Assembly: GCA_020026285.1 (NCBI GenBank)
Contig: JAHHQS010000005.1
Span: 1-51,703, forward strand
Source: Parabacteroides sp.
GTDB lineage: Bacteria; Bacteroidota; Bacteroidia; Bacteroidales; Tannerellaceae
Reading direction: 5' to 3'
DNA: 51,703 nucleotides
A program made the position numbers and the translations under genes. The notes beneath the pieces are model-generated. The model was not told where the DNA came from. It saw only the letters and a list, made by a program, of their open reading frames with translations, and made no database searches. Positions 27,495 to 36,556 of this stretch are shown here, piece after piece; position 1 is the stretch's first letter; every line of letters begins with the position of its first letter.

Positions 27495-29579
27495 ATGGAG
27501 TCTCTAAATTTAATTAAAAACGACCCGTGGCTTGCACCTTACAAAGAGGCCATCGAAGGACGTTACAAATACGTCTTAGAAAAAGAGCAGAGTCTCACAA
27601 ACAATGGTAAAATATCGTTATCAGATTTTGCTTCCGGCTACTTATATTTCGGATTACATAAAACTTCTAAAGGATGGATTTTCCGAGAATGGGCGCCTAA
27701 TGCTAATGCTATTTACCTTATCGGTACTTTCAACAACTGGAAGATCAGTGATGATTTCAAACTGACCCGGATTGAAAATGGTGTTTGGGAAATATCTTTG
27801 CCAAACAATAAACTTCATCATCAAGATCTTTACAAACTTTGGATTGAGTGGGAAGGAGGAAATGGAGAACGTATTCCTGCATGGACTAGACGTGCCGTAC
27901 AAGATCCCGAATCCAAAATATTCAGTGCTCAGGTATGGAATCCTGAAACACCTTATAAATTCAAAACAAAAAGATTCAAACCCAATATTTCTCCTTTGAT
28001 GATATACGAATGTCACATTGGTATGGGTACAAATGAAGAGAAAGTTGGTACATATAATGAATTTCGTGAAAAAGTTCTTCCCCGTATAGCCAAAGACGGT
28101 TATACTGCAATTCAGATTATGGCTATTCAAGAACATCCATACTATGGATCGTTTGGATACCATGTCAGCAGTTTTTTTGCAGCATCTTCCCGTTTTGGAA
28201 CACCCGACGAATTAAAACAATTGATTGACGAAGCCCATGCTTTAGGTATTGCTGTAATTATGGATATTGTTCATAGTCATGCAGTAAAAAATGAAGTGGA
28301 AGGTCTTGGTCGTTTCGACGGTTCTTACAACCAGTACTTCCACAACGATAATCGTCGCGAACATCCAGCGTGGGATTCTTTATGTTTCGATTATGGTAAA
28401 AATGAAGTCATTCATTTTCTATTATCAAACTGCAAATTCTGGATGGAAGAATATAAGTTTGACGGCTTCCGATTTGATGGCGTCACATCCATGCTATATT
28501 ATAGTCACGGATTAGGAGAAGCTTTCTGTAATTACGGAGATTATTATAATGGAGGCCAAGATGGCGATGCCATTGCCTATCTGACTTTAGCGAACAAACT
28601 TATACACGAAGTAAACAAGAATGCAATTACCATAGCAGAAGAAGTAAGTGGAATGCCTGGTCTGGCAGCCAAGATCGAAGATGGAGGCTACGGATTTGAT
28701 TACAGAATGGCTATGAATATTCCAGACTTCTGGATTAAGACTATCAAAGAAAAGAAAGACGAAGACTGGCATCCTTCAGCAATTTGGTGGGAAACGACCA
28801 ACCGTCGAGCTGATGAGAAGACTATCAGTTATGCTGAAAGCCATGATCAGGCACTTGTTGGAGATAAGACGATCATTTTCCGTTTGATCGATGCTGATAT
28901 GTATTGGCACATGCAGAAAGATGATCATAATTTCATGGTTGAACGTGGTATTGCCTTACATAAAATGATTCGTTTAGTGACGGCCTCTACAATTAATGGC
29001 GGTTATTTAAACTTTATGGGTAATGAATTTGGTCATCCTGAATGGATTGATTTTCCACGTGAAGGAAACGGATGGTCTTATAAATATGCTCGCCGACAAT
29101 GGAATTTAGTTGATAATACGGATTTAAAATATCAATATTTAGGTAAATTCGATCAGAAAATGATTGAGCTACTTCGTAGTATCAAGAATTTCCAAAGTAC
29201 GCCTATTCAGAAAATATGGGATAATGATGGAGACCAAATACTTGCTTATATACGTAAGGATCTTGTGTTCATCTTCAACTTCAATCCAAACAAATCTTTT
29301 ACAGATTATGGACTCCTTACACCAAAAGGTGAATATGAAGTTGTATTAAATACAGATGCCCCGGAATTTGGTGGCTACGGATTAAACGATGACAGTGTTC
29401 ATCACTTCACCCAATTCGATCCTCTTTACAAACCTGAGAAGAAAGAATGGTTGAAATTATATATACCAGCTCGTTCTGCTATAGTTTTGCGAAAAGTAAA
29501 AGTTGTAAAAAAGGTCCATGCTAAAGAAGAGGCTCAAGAGGCTCCTAAAAAAAGAAAATGTATTAAGAAACAGAAATAA
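27495..29579 (+). CDS. glgB: 1,4-alpha-glucan (glycogen) branching enzyme, eukaryote-like
   Basis: A GH13 enzyme of 694 residues that creates alpha-1,6 branches in glycogen. The CBM48 domain occupies about 45-150 (REWAPNANAIYLIGTFNNW). The catalytic barrel contains MDIVHSH (256-262), the nucleophile Asp328 in DGFRFDGVTSMLYY, the acid Glu382 in AEEVSGMPG, and SHDQ (His450, Asp451). These strings are nearly those of animal and fungal GBE1 rather than of E. coli GlgB, and the N-terminus lacks the extra bacterial domain. The end has a lysine-rich tail (KKRKCIKKQK). It forms an operon with manA six bases downstream. Confidence 0.96.
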   Translation: MESLNLIKNDPWLAPYKEAIEGRYKYVLEKEQSLTNNGKISLSDFASGYLYFGLHKTSKGWIFREWAPNANAIYLIGTFNNWKISDDFKLTRIENGVWEISLPNNKLHHQDLYKLWIEWEGGNGERIPAWTRRAVQDPESKIFSAQVWNPETPYKFKTKRFKPNISPLMIYECHIGMGTNEEKVGTYNEFREKVLPRIAKDGYTAIQIMAIQEHPYYGSFGYHVSSFFAASSRFGTPDELKQLIDEAHALGIAVIMDIVHSHAVKNEVEGLGRFDGSYNQYFHNDNRREHPAWDSLCFDYGKNEVIHFLLSNCKFWMEEYKFDGFRFDGVTSMLYYSHGLGEAFCNYGDYYNGGQDGDAIAYLTLANKLIHEVNKNAITIAEEVSGMPGLAAKIEDGGYGFDYRMAMNIPDFWIKTIKEKKDEDWHPSAIWWETTNRRADEKTISYAESHDQALVGDKTIIFRLIDADMYWHMQKDDHNFMVERGIALHKMIRLVTASTINGGYLNFMGNEFGHPEWIDFPREGNGWSYKYARRQWNLVDNTDLKYQYLGKFDQKMIELLRSIKNFQSTPIQKIWDNDGDQILAYIRKDLVFIFNFNPNKSFTDYGLLTPKGEYEVVLNTDAPEFGGYGLNDDSVHHFTQFDPLYKPEKKEWLKLYIPARSAIVLRKVKVVKKVHAKEEAQEAPKKRKCIKKQK

Positions 29580-29585
29580 ATAATT

Positions 29586-30560
29586 ATGTTGTATCCATTA
29601 ACATTCAAACCTATCCTGAAGAAAGTTATTTGGGGTGGTTCTGACATTTGTCCGTTTAAAGGTATTTCTCCTGTTCAAGAGGGAATTGGTGAAAGCTGGG
29701 AATTATCACATGTAGAAGGAGATTATTCAATTGTTGCTGAAGGTGAATTAGCAAATAAATCATTAGATGATCTTATCAAATCTTATGGTAAAGACCTGTT
29801 AGGCGAACATGTAATTGAACGTTTCGGGACTCGCTTTCCTCTATTAATTAAATTCATTGATGCACGTGATAATCTATCTATTCAGGTACATCCAAATGAT
29901 GAATTAGCAAAAGAACGTCATAATTCTTTTGGTAAAACAGAAATGTGGTATGTCATCAAAGCCAGCAAAGATGCTATGCTTTACTCAGGTTTCTCAAAAC
30001 AGAGTAATCCTGATGATTATGTAAAACGTGTAAAAGAAAATACAATCATGGACGCTCTTCAGCGTTATGATGTTCAGGAAGGAGATGTATTCTTCTTGCC
30101 TGCTGGTCGTGTTCATGCTATTGGTGCTGGATGTTTCATCGCAGAAATTCAGCAAACAAGTAATATTACTTATCGTATATACGATTATAATCGTAAAGAT
30201 AAGAACGGAAACACTCGTGAATTGCATACAGAATTAGCTAAAGATGCTATTGATTATACTTTGTATCCTGATTATCGCACTCATTACAAAGCTCATTCAA
30301 ATGCAACAGTCAATTTAGCCGATTGTAAATACTTCACTACAAATTTAATTGATATGGATGCTATAATGACGCGTGATTTCAGTAATCTGGATTCATTTGT
30401 TGTTTACATCTGTATGGAAGGAAATGCTACAATTACTGATAACAATAATAAATCAGTAACAGTACATCAAGGACAAACTGTTTTGATTCCTGCTAATACA
30501 GAATCAGTAACTATTGCACCTTCTCCAAAAGCGAAATTTTTGGAAGCTTATATCAAATAA
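29586..30560 (+). CDS. manA: mannose-6-phosphate isomerase, type I
   Basis: A cupin-fold zinc enzyme of 324 residues that interconverts mannose-6-phosphate and fructose-6-phosphate. The metal ligands are visible as Gln100 and His102 in IQVHPND, Glu119 in GKTEMWYV, and His177 in PAGRVHAIG. The catalytic-arginine region ITYRIYDYNR is intact (194-203). The short, mostly cupin form is common in Firmicutes and Bacteroidota. It is co-transcribed with glgB, which places it at the sugar-phosphate branch feeding glycogen and nucleotide sugars. A terminator follows. Confidence 0.96.
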   Translation: MLYPLTFKPILKKVIWGGSDICPFKGISPVQEGIGESWELSHVEGDYSIVAEGELANKSLDDLIKSYGKDLLGEHVIERFGTRFPLLIKFIDARDNLSIQVHPNDELAKERHNSFGKTEMWYVIKASKDAMLYSGFSKQSNPDDYVKRVKENTIMDALQRYDVQEGDVFFLPAGRVHAIGAGCFIAEIQQTSNITYRIYDYNRKDKNGNTRELHTELAKDAIDYTLYPDYRTHYKAHSNATVNLADCKYFTTNLIDMDAIMTRDFSNLDSFVVYICMEGNATITDNNNKSVTVHQGQTVLIPANTESVTIAPSPKAKFLEAYIK

Positions 30561-30584
30561 GTTCTTCTATATACCATAAGCAAG

Positions 30585-30630
30585 AGCGCAGGTTTCTTGA
30601 AAATAAGATCAGGAACCTGCGCTTTTCTTT
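30585..30630 (+). terminator. intrinsic terminator of glgB-manA
   Basis: A ten-bp stem AGCGCAGGTT (30585-30594) with AACCTGCGCT (30614-30623), followed by a T-rich tract, 25 bases after the manA stop. Confidence 0.85.
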
Positions 30631-30723
30631 TATCAAGAAGAAATGAATAATCAAAACTTTCAGAAAGGACCCTTCTCCTATAAATTTCGAGTCCCGTTTA
30701 CCAATAAATCAAAGTGTTTTGTG

Positions 30724-30731
30724 TATGTTTG
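30724..30731 (+). promoter_or_regulatory. -7 promoter box of the YidE-type transporter gene
   Basis: TATGTTTG lies 28 bases before the ATG at 30752. It overlaps an upstream in-frame ATG, which rules that ATG out as the start. Confidence 0.6.
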
Positions 30732-30751
30732 TACTGCTAAATGCATTTAAT

Positions 30752-32425
30752 ATGATAAACTGGTTACAAGAAACATTTCTTCAACCAACATTAGTACAAG
30801 CGGTAGCAGTTATCAGTATCGTTTCAGCAGTTGGTTTATATTTTGGAAAACTAAAACTTTTCGGTATCTCCCTAGGAATTACATTTGTATTTTTTACAGG
30901 TATTCTGGCCGGACATTTAGGCATCACTTTGAATAGTGATATGCTTTCATTCGCCCAAAATTTCGGTCTGGTTATATTCGTATACACCTTGGGGCTACAG
31001 GTTGGTCCAAGTTTCTTTTCTTCGCTGAAAAAAGGAGGTATTCTTCTTAATACGATAGGACTTGCAGTCATTTTCTTAGGATTGATATTTGCTCTTATAC
31101 TCCATTGGGTAACGAATATACCCATCTCTGATATGATGGGACTTCTTTGCGGAGCAGTAACCAATACTCCGGCGCTAGGTGCCGGTCAACAAGCCTTATT
31201 ACAAATTGATCCAGACAATTCCCTCGGAGTAACAAATATGGCTTTAGCCTGTGCCGTCACTTATCCGTTAGGAGTTGTAGGTGTTATTTTAGGTATAATA
31301 ATTATCAAAAAGATTTTCGGGATAAAAGAAGCGAAGACTCCAAAGGAAGCAAAGGACATGCACACCAATGTTGCAGAATTCCAAGTAAGGAATCCTGCTA
31401 TATACAATAAAAGTATTAAAGAGATTATGCGTCTTAGCGAGAAGCATTTCGTCATTTCCAGAGTCTGGCACGACCGAAAAGTAACTATTCCTACATCTGA
31501 TACAATACTTGAGAAAGGAGACCATTTACTAGTCATATCCATCAAATCGGATGTTGAAAGTATCAAAACTTTATTTGGAGAACAGGAAAATGTAGACTGG
31601 AACAAAGAAGATATCGATTGGAATGCCATTGACAGCCAGCTTATCTCTCGAAGAATTATCGTTACTCGCAATCGTGTTAACGGAGTCAAGTTAGGATCTC
31701 TAAGACTAAGAAACTTATATGGTATCAATATCACCCGAATTAACCGTGCCGGCATTGATTTGCTTGCCTCTCCTGATCTACATTTACAGATAGGTGACAA
31801 ATTAACCATTGTAGGCGAAGCTAATTCAGTCAAGAATGTAGGGAAATTACTAGGAGATCAGGTTAAAAGATTAAAAGAGCCAAACTTGTTTGCCATCTTT
31901 ATAGGGTTAACCTTAGGTGTAATTGTTGGTTCTATTCCGATCATGATTCCGGGAATGACAACTCCAATCAAATTAGGAATTGCCGGAGGTCCTATTATCG
32001 TTGGTATTTTGATGGGAGCTTTTGGACCACGATTCCATTTGACCACTTATACTACCCAAAGTGCCAATCTGATGATGAGACAATTTGGTATTGTCATTTA
32101 TTTAGCCGGATTGGGAATTGATTCCGGAGCCCATTTCTTCGAAACCGTTTTCCGTGCCGAAGGTCTTCTCTGGGTTGGAGTAGGTTTTCTTCTGACAGTT
32201 ATCCCGGTTCTTATCATCGGATTTATCACTTCTAAATTCTTCAATTTAAGTTATGCCCAAAATGTAGGTATGCTTTGTGGAAGCATGGCTAATCCGATGG
32301 CTCTGAATTATGCAAATACAACTGTCGAGGGTGATGAACCATCTGTCGCTTATGCTACAGTTTATCCATTATCAATGTTCATCCGAGTTATTTCTACACA
32401 GATTGTCATTCTAATGCTCTGCTGA
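30752..32425 (+). CDS. YidE/YbjL-type (AspT superfamily) putative transporter
   Basis: A membrane protein of 557 residues. Two blocks of about five helices (about 8-185 and 365-555) flank a cytoplasmic middle with two TrkA-C/RCK-C domains (about 205-275 and 290-365; VWHDRKVTIPTSDTILEKGDHLLVI and HLQIGDKLTIVGE). The duplicated AspT-type antiporter motif is visible in each block (GAVTNTPALGAGQQALL and the C-terminal SMANPMALNYANTTV). Homologues include the aspartate:alanine exchanger AspT; the substrate of YidE proteins is not established. The start at 30752 (MINWLQETF) is chosen because the promoter box covers the longer frame. Confidence 0.9.
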   Translation: MINWLQETFLQPTLVQAVAVISIVSAVGLYFGKLKLFGISLGITFVFFTGILAGHLGITLNSDMLSFAQNFGLVIFVYTLGLQVGPSFFSSLKKGGILLNTIGLAVIFLGLIFALILHWVTNIPISDMMGLLCGAVTNTPALGAGQQALLQIDPDNSLGVTNMALACAVTYPLGVVGVILGIIIIKKIFGIKEAKTPKEAKDMHTNVAEFQVRNPAIYNKSIKEIMRLSEKHFVISRVWHDRKVTIPTSDTILEKGDHLLVISIKSDVESIKTLFGEQENVDWNKEDIDWNAIDSQLISRRIIVTRNRVNGVKLGSLRLRNLYGINITRINRAGIDLLASPDLHLQIGDKLTIVGEANSVKNVGKLLGDQVKRLKEPNLFAIFIGLTLGVIVGSIPIMIPGMTTPIKLGIAGGPIIVGILMGAFGPRFHLTTYTTQSANLMMRQFGIVIYLAGLGIDSGAHFFETVFRAEGLLWVGVGFLLTVIPVLIIGFITSKFFNLSYAQNVGMLCGSMANPMALNYANTTVEGDEPSVAYATVYPLSMFIRVISTQIVILMLC

Positions 32426-32454
32426 TGCCAAGCTGTAACAGAGCATTTTTTTAT
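32413..32454 (+). terminator. terminator overlapping the end of the YidE-type gene
   Basis: AATGCTCTG (32413-32421) pairs with CAGAGCATT (32439-32447) and is followed by seven T. The stem includes the last codons and the loop includes the TGA stop, so coding and termination signals overlap in the 36-base gap before the convergent gene. Confidence 0.8.
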
Positions 32455-32461
32455 TTTCTTT

Positions 32462-33733
32462 TTAGAGTCTGGAACATCGGATAATGACTTTCTCGCTATT
32501 AGCTAAAGTTGTTGCAAAAAGATAGACATCTCCTCCATCCTTTATCTTGGTCCGTTTACGCAATTCTTCAACAGATAAAGGAAAATTACGAACAGTAATA
32601 TTTGCCTTCGGATATTCCTTAGCCAATGTTTTACATAGTTTTCCGGAAAAAGGGAAATATTCTTCCACTCTAAATTTTCGTCCGGGGAAATCAGTGACCA
32701 ATGAAGATGAAGTATATAACTGACTGCTTACATGAAATTTTTCCAACTGATAACGGAGAGCTATAGACTTAAATGCTCCTGCTTTCATAATAGACGCATT
32801 GGGTTCATATAAGTAATTCTTTACATTGGCAGTCAGAACAGAAGAAGCATCGTGTTCATCTGATAATGTAAAATCAAAAGACTTTTCTTCACCGGATGAA
32901 GTAAATCCGACACAATGTATTTGTGGAGATTTTACCGATCCTGCATCTCTCCGAATATCGAATATTAATTCCTTACACTCATTCTTTACAGACAAAACAT
33001 GAACAGCTACAGTTCCCGGCAACAGAGACAAAGTCTGCTGAATATCAGCCATCGGAGAAAGTTTGGCTATCACGCGTGGAGATTTCTTAAACAAATCAGG
33101 AAGGATAAGGGATAAATCAGGTTCGCAATCAGACAAAGCATAAACACGTTTGTTTCCTTCCCCCCTTCTTGCCGGATCTATGTAAAAGGCATCCACTTCT
33201 AGCAGCATTGATAAAATATCTGTTGAGTTTTCATTTATTACCGTAATGTTAGAAGCTCCTAAAGCCTGAAAATTATGGCGTGCAACTTCACAATAAACAG
33301 GGAAACGTTCTATATAAGTCAGTTCTTTCACCTTCTTCGAAAAGAAGAAACTATCTATTCCCAACCCTCCCGTCAAATCACAAATTAAATCTTCAGTTGA
33401 GACAAGACGCTGTTTATACATGGCAGTCTGTTCGGAAGAACACTGTTCGGCTGCAATCTTGGCTGGAAAAACCAAATCCTCATTCTCATACCAGGAAGGC
33501 AGCTTTTCACGAATCTGTTTACGAGAAGCTATTTGCTCTACCAGAAAAGGAACATTCAGATCCGGATATTTTCCGGCTCCTAACAATAATTTGCTAATGT
33601 CATCAAAAGCGTGATCACGAATGAACTGCTTTTGCTTATTTGTCAACTGCATATATAAGTCTGTTTGTAAAAAACCAATACTGATATCAGGGCCTTCTAA
33701 ACAGGATATTAATCTACTTAAATCGGCAGACAA
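32462..33733 (-). CDS. THUMP-like SAM-dependent methyltransferase (PG_1098 type)
   Basis: A protein of 423 residues. The N-terminal third is helical (LTNKQKQFIRDHAFDD), the middle is a class I methyltransferase with motif I LICDLTGGLGIDSFFFS and the FYIDPARR active-site motif, and the C-terminal third fits the ferredoxin-like and THUMP-like domains of the PG_1098 family from Porphyromonas. An RNA substrate is likely from the THUMP-like part, but none has been shown to my knowledge. The start at 33733 fits the promoter box at 33761-33768; a start 27 codons further in (MQLTNKQ) would match the family N-terminus better. Confidence 0.85.
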   Translation of the reverse strand: MSADLSRLISCLEGPDISIGFLQTDLYMQLTNKQKQFIRDHAFDDISKLLLGAGKYPDLNVPFLVEQIASRKQIREKLPSWYENEDLVFPAKIAAEQCSSEQTAMYKQRLVSTEDLICDLTGGLGIDSFFFSKKVKELTYIERFPVYCEVARHNFQALGASNITVINENSTDILSMLLEVDAFYIDPARRGEGNKRVYALSDCEPDLSLILPDLFKKSPRVIAKLSPMADIQQTLSLLPGTVAVHVLSVKNECKELIFDIRRDAGSVKSPQIHCVGFTSSGEEKSFDFTLSDEHDASSVLTANVKNYLYEPNASIMKAGAFKSIALRYQLEKFHVSSQLYTSSSLVTDFPGRKFRVEEYFPFSGKLCKTLAKEYPKANITVRNFPLSVEELRKRTKIKDGGDVYLFATTLANSEKVIIRCSRL

Positions 33734-33760
33734 ATCTTATGCCCGTTTATCAAAACGTAA

Positions 33761-33768
33761 CAAAGTTA
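33761..33768 (-). promoter_or_regulatory. -7 promoter box of the THUMP-like methyltransferase gene
   Basis: Minus strand TAACTTTG, an exact match, 28 bases before the first in-frame ATG. Confidence 0.55.
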
Positions 33769-33843
33769 GCGACTTTATATATCCAAGCCACTAAATACCT
33801 CTCCATTTTTATTCTAAGAAATCAATCATCATGAAGAAAGTTC

Positions 33844-33900
33844 TTATCCTAAAGGATAATTGTTTTCTCCATTGCAAAAAGTCGAAATCCGACAGGATTT
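33844..33900. repeat. dispersed intergenic palindromic element, copy B
   Basis: TTATCC-TAAA-GGATAA (33844-33859) and AAATCC-GACA-GGATTT (33885-33900) are two perfect small palindromes whose CC bases are 41 bp apart, the same spacing as in copy A (18618-18673). The bases between also align without a gap. It lies between the rseP terminator and the promoter of the methyltransferase gene. Confidence 0.7.
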
Positions 33901-33955
33901 GCACTTTCCACAAGGTCTGTTAAGCATAATCCAATTATCCTGATACCACCTAACT

Positions 33956-33997
33956 AAAAAAATCAGCGAGATATTATCCGAAATAACACCTCGCTGA
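33956..33997 (-). terminator. terminator of the murA-rseP operon
   Basis: TCAGCGAG (33963-33970) pairs with CTCGCTGA (33990-33997), and on the minus strand seven T follow (A-run 33956-33962). It lies about 50 bases beyond the rseP stop. Confidence 0.8.
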
Positions 33998-34015
33998 ATA
34001 TAAATTATCCTTTCG

Positions 34016-34034
34016 AGTCCGAATGATTCGGACT
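34016..34034. repeat. 19-bp near-perfect palindrome after rseP
   Basis: AGTCCGAAT, G, ATTCGGACT is a palindrome with a one-base centre, 11 bases beyond the rseP stop. It may form a short hairpin that protects the transcript end ahead of the true terminator, or bind a protein. Confidence 0.6.
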
Positions 34035-34045
34035 TACATCAATTA

Positions 34046-35371
34046 CTAATTAAAAAAATAACGAACTATATCATTTCCATTTGCATAAAGCAAGAGAGCA
34101 AACAGAAGGAACATTCCCACCATCTGAGCATATTCCAAGAACTGGTCACTTGGCTTGCGGCGAGCTATCACTTCATAAAGCAGGAACATGACATGACCAC
34201 CATCCAATGCCGGAATCGGCAGAATATTCATGAAGGCTAAAATAACAGACAACCATGCCGTACGTTCCCAGAATAACTGCCAATCCCAAGTTGGAGGGAA
34301 CAAACCACCAATGGCACCAAAACCACCGATACTTGAAGCGCCCTCTTTTGTAAAGACATACTTCATATCACTCATATAGCCTTTCAACGTATTGATTCCT
34401 TTGGCAATACCGGCAGGGAATGATTCAAAGAATCCATAATTGACAGTTTCCAGATCAAACATTTCAGCAGGCGCTTTTACTGCTATACCAATCTTTCCTA
34501 AAGAATCGACAACCATTGTCAACGATTGTAATGAGCCACCACGATAAAAACCGACCTGTATTTCCTTATTCTTATTTTCATTGAAAAGAGTTGCCACCTC
34601 TGTAAATGTAGGAGTAGATTTACTATTGACAGAAACAATACTATCACCCGGCAACATTCCGGCAACGGCAGCCGGAGATTTCTGGTCAGGCAGATTTTTC
34701 ACAACCATCGGGAAACGAAGAGCCGCAAAACCTTTTTTATCACGAAGCAGACGCTGCATCATATCTTCCGGAATAGGAATCACAGTTTCCGAACCATCAC
34801 GAAGAACGGTTACTTCTTTTGCAGAAACGACACTACGCAAACAATCCTCTCCAAAACGATCCAATGTCAAAGTATCAGCCTTTAATAAGATATCTCCATC
34901 CTTGAAACCGATATTCTTGAAAGTCTCACTATAATCCATACCCATTTTCATATTCTTCAGCGGCATGTAAGTATCTCCCCAATAGAATAGAATCATAGAG
35001 TAAATGAACAAGGCCAAAAGGAAATTGAACAACACACCACCAATCATGATCATCAATCGTTGTCCGGCTGATTTAGATCGGAATTCATAAGGCTTTGGAG
35101 GCTGTGCCATCGACTCTTTATCCATACTTTCGTCAATCATTCCTGAAATCTTGCAATAACCACCCAAAGGCAACCAGCCAACGCCATATTCTGTATCACT
35201 ATTTTTCGGTTTGAATTTGAATAAGGAGAACCAGGGGTCAAAGAAAAGGTAGAACTTCTCAACACGAACTTTAAAAAGACGTGCAAAACTAAAGTGTCCG
35301 AATTCATGAATAACCACCAATAAGGAAAGGCTTAACATGAACTGGAAGGCTTTAATAAAAAATGTTTCCAT
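34046..35371 (-). CDS. rseP: RIP site-2 metalloprotease RseP
   Basis: An inner-membrane zinc protease of 441 residues. The zinc motif HEFGH is at 22-26 in the first helix, and the third ligand motif NILPIPALDGGH is near 387-398. The periplasmic part holds one clear PDZ domain (AVAGMLPGDSIVSVNSKSTP, near 217-236) and a degenerate first one. It cleaves membrane segments of signal peptides or anti-sigma factors. It is the last gene of a six-gene operon, 25 bases after dxr, a pairing common in bacteria. Confidence 0.96.
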   Translation of the reverse strand: METFFIKAFQFMLSLSLLVVIHEFGHFSFARLFKVRVEKFYLFFDPWFSLFKFKPKNSDTEYGVGWLPLGGYCKISGMIDESMDKESMAQPPKPYEFRSKSAGQRLMIMIGGVLFNFLLALFIYSMILFYWGDTYMPLKNMKMGMDYSETFKNIGFKDGDILLKADTLTLDRFGEDCLRSVVSAKEVTVLRDGSETVIPIPEDMMQRLLRDKKGFAALRFPMVVKNLPDQKSPAAVAGMLPGDSIVSVNSKSTPTFTEVATLFNENKNKEIQVGFYRGGSLQSLTMVVDSLGKIGIAVKAPAEMFDLETVNYGFFESFPAGIAKGINTLKGYMSDMKYVFTKEGASSIGGFGAIGGLFPPTWDWQLFWERTAWLSVILAFMNILPIPALDGGHVMFLLYEVIARRKPSDQFLEYAQMVGMFLLFALLLYANGNDIVRYFFN

Positions 35372-35396
35372 TAAATTTTTCTATTCAATTAGTTTA

Positions 35397-36545
35397 TTAA
35401 AATAATTCGGCAGCAATCCGTCTGGCTTCCGAATCTGTATTTACATAATCTTCATAAGTAGGTTTCTGAATAAACGACGCTTTAGCCATAGTTTGTTCTA
35501 TGACATCACTCATCTGCAAAAATCCGATCTTATCCTGCAGGAAAGCTGCAACCACAACTTCATTGGCAGCATTCATAATACAAGGCATATTTCCTCCTTT
35601 GGCAATAGCATCGAAGGCGAAAGCCAGATTACGGAATTTCTTCATATCCGGTTTCTCGAAAGTAAGGGTTGAATATTGAAAGAAATCCAGTCTTGCATCC
35701 GGACTTTTCATTCTTTCCGGATAAGAAAAAGCATAAGCGATAGGCAGTTTCATATCAGGAAGTCCAAGCTGGGCAATTACAGCTCCATCTTCGAACTGAA
35801 CCATTGAATGTACGATTGATTGTGGATGAACGACTATCTGAATCTGTTCGGGTTCTACACCAAACAACCATTTTGCCTCAATCATTTCAAATCCCTTATT
35901 CATCATAGAAGCAGAATCGATCGTAATCTTTGCTCCCATTGACCAGTTAGGATGTTTCAGAGCCTGTGCCTTAGTTACGGCAGCCAATTCATCTAATGAC
36001 TTCTGACGGAAAGGACCACCAGAAGCAGTTAATAACAATTTCTCGATTGCGTTATCATATGCCCCGTTCAAACACTGGAAAATAGCAGAATGTTCTGAAT
36101 CGACGGGAAGTATCGGCACCCTATATTCAGCAGCCAATGCAGTAATCAATTCTCCGGCAACCACTAAAGTTTCCTTATTTGCCAAGGCTATGGCTTTACC
36201 CGCTTTAATGGCTGCGATAGTAGGTTTCAGACCTGCATAACCCACCATGGCAGTCAGAACCATATCAATAGGTTTCAACTGCACAACTTGTACTATAGCT
36301 TCCGAACCGGCCCATACTTTGATAGGCAGATCTTCCAAAGCTTCTTTTAATTCAGGATATTTCTTTTCATTGGCGATTACCACCACTTCAGGCATAAACT
36401 TTCGAGCCTGATTTATCAATAGGTCTACCTGATTATTCGCTGTTAATGCATATATTTCAAAACGATCAGGATGTTCACTCACAACTTCAAGTGCCTGTGT
36501 TCCGATTGAACCTGTAGAACCTAGAATAGCTAATTGTCGTTTCAT
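35397..36545 (-). CDS. dxr: 1-deoxy-D-xylulose-5-phosphate reductoisomerase
   Basis: A protein of 382 residues with the NADPH loop LGSTGSIGTQALEV (8-21), ALANKETLVVAG, LPVDSEHSAIFQCL with its metal-binding Asp and Glu, and LTASGGPFR. It converts DXP to MEP, the committed step of the non-mevalonate isoprenoid route. It lies 11 bases after the M23 peptidase gene. Confidence 0.98.
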   Translation of the reverse strand: MKRQLAILGSTGSIGTQALEVVSEHPDRFEIYALTANNQVDLLINQARKFMPEVVVIANEKKYPELKEALEDLPIKVWAGSEAIVQVVQLKPIDMVLTAMVGYAGLKPTIAAIKAGKAIALANKETLVVAGELITALAAEYRVPILPVDSEHSAIFQCLNGAYDNAIEKLLLTASGGPFRQKSLDELAAVTKAQALKHPNWSMGAKITIDSASMMNKGFEMIEAKWLFGVEPEQIQIVVHPQSIVHSMVQFEDGAVIAQLGLPDMKLPIAYAFSYPERMKSPDARLDFFQYSTLTFEKPDMKKFRNLAFAFDAIAKGGNMPCIMNAANEVVVAAFLQDKIGFLQMSDVIEQTMAKASFIQKPTYEDYVNTDSEARRIAAELF

Positions 36546-36556
36546 GAATATAACAT

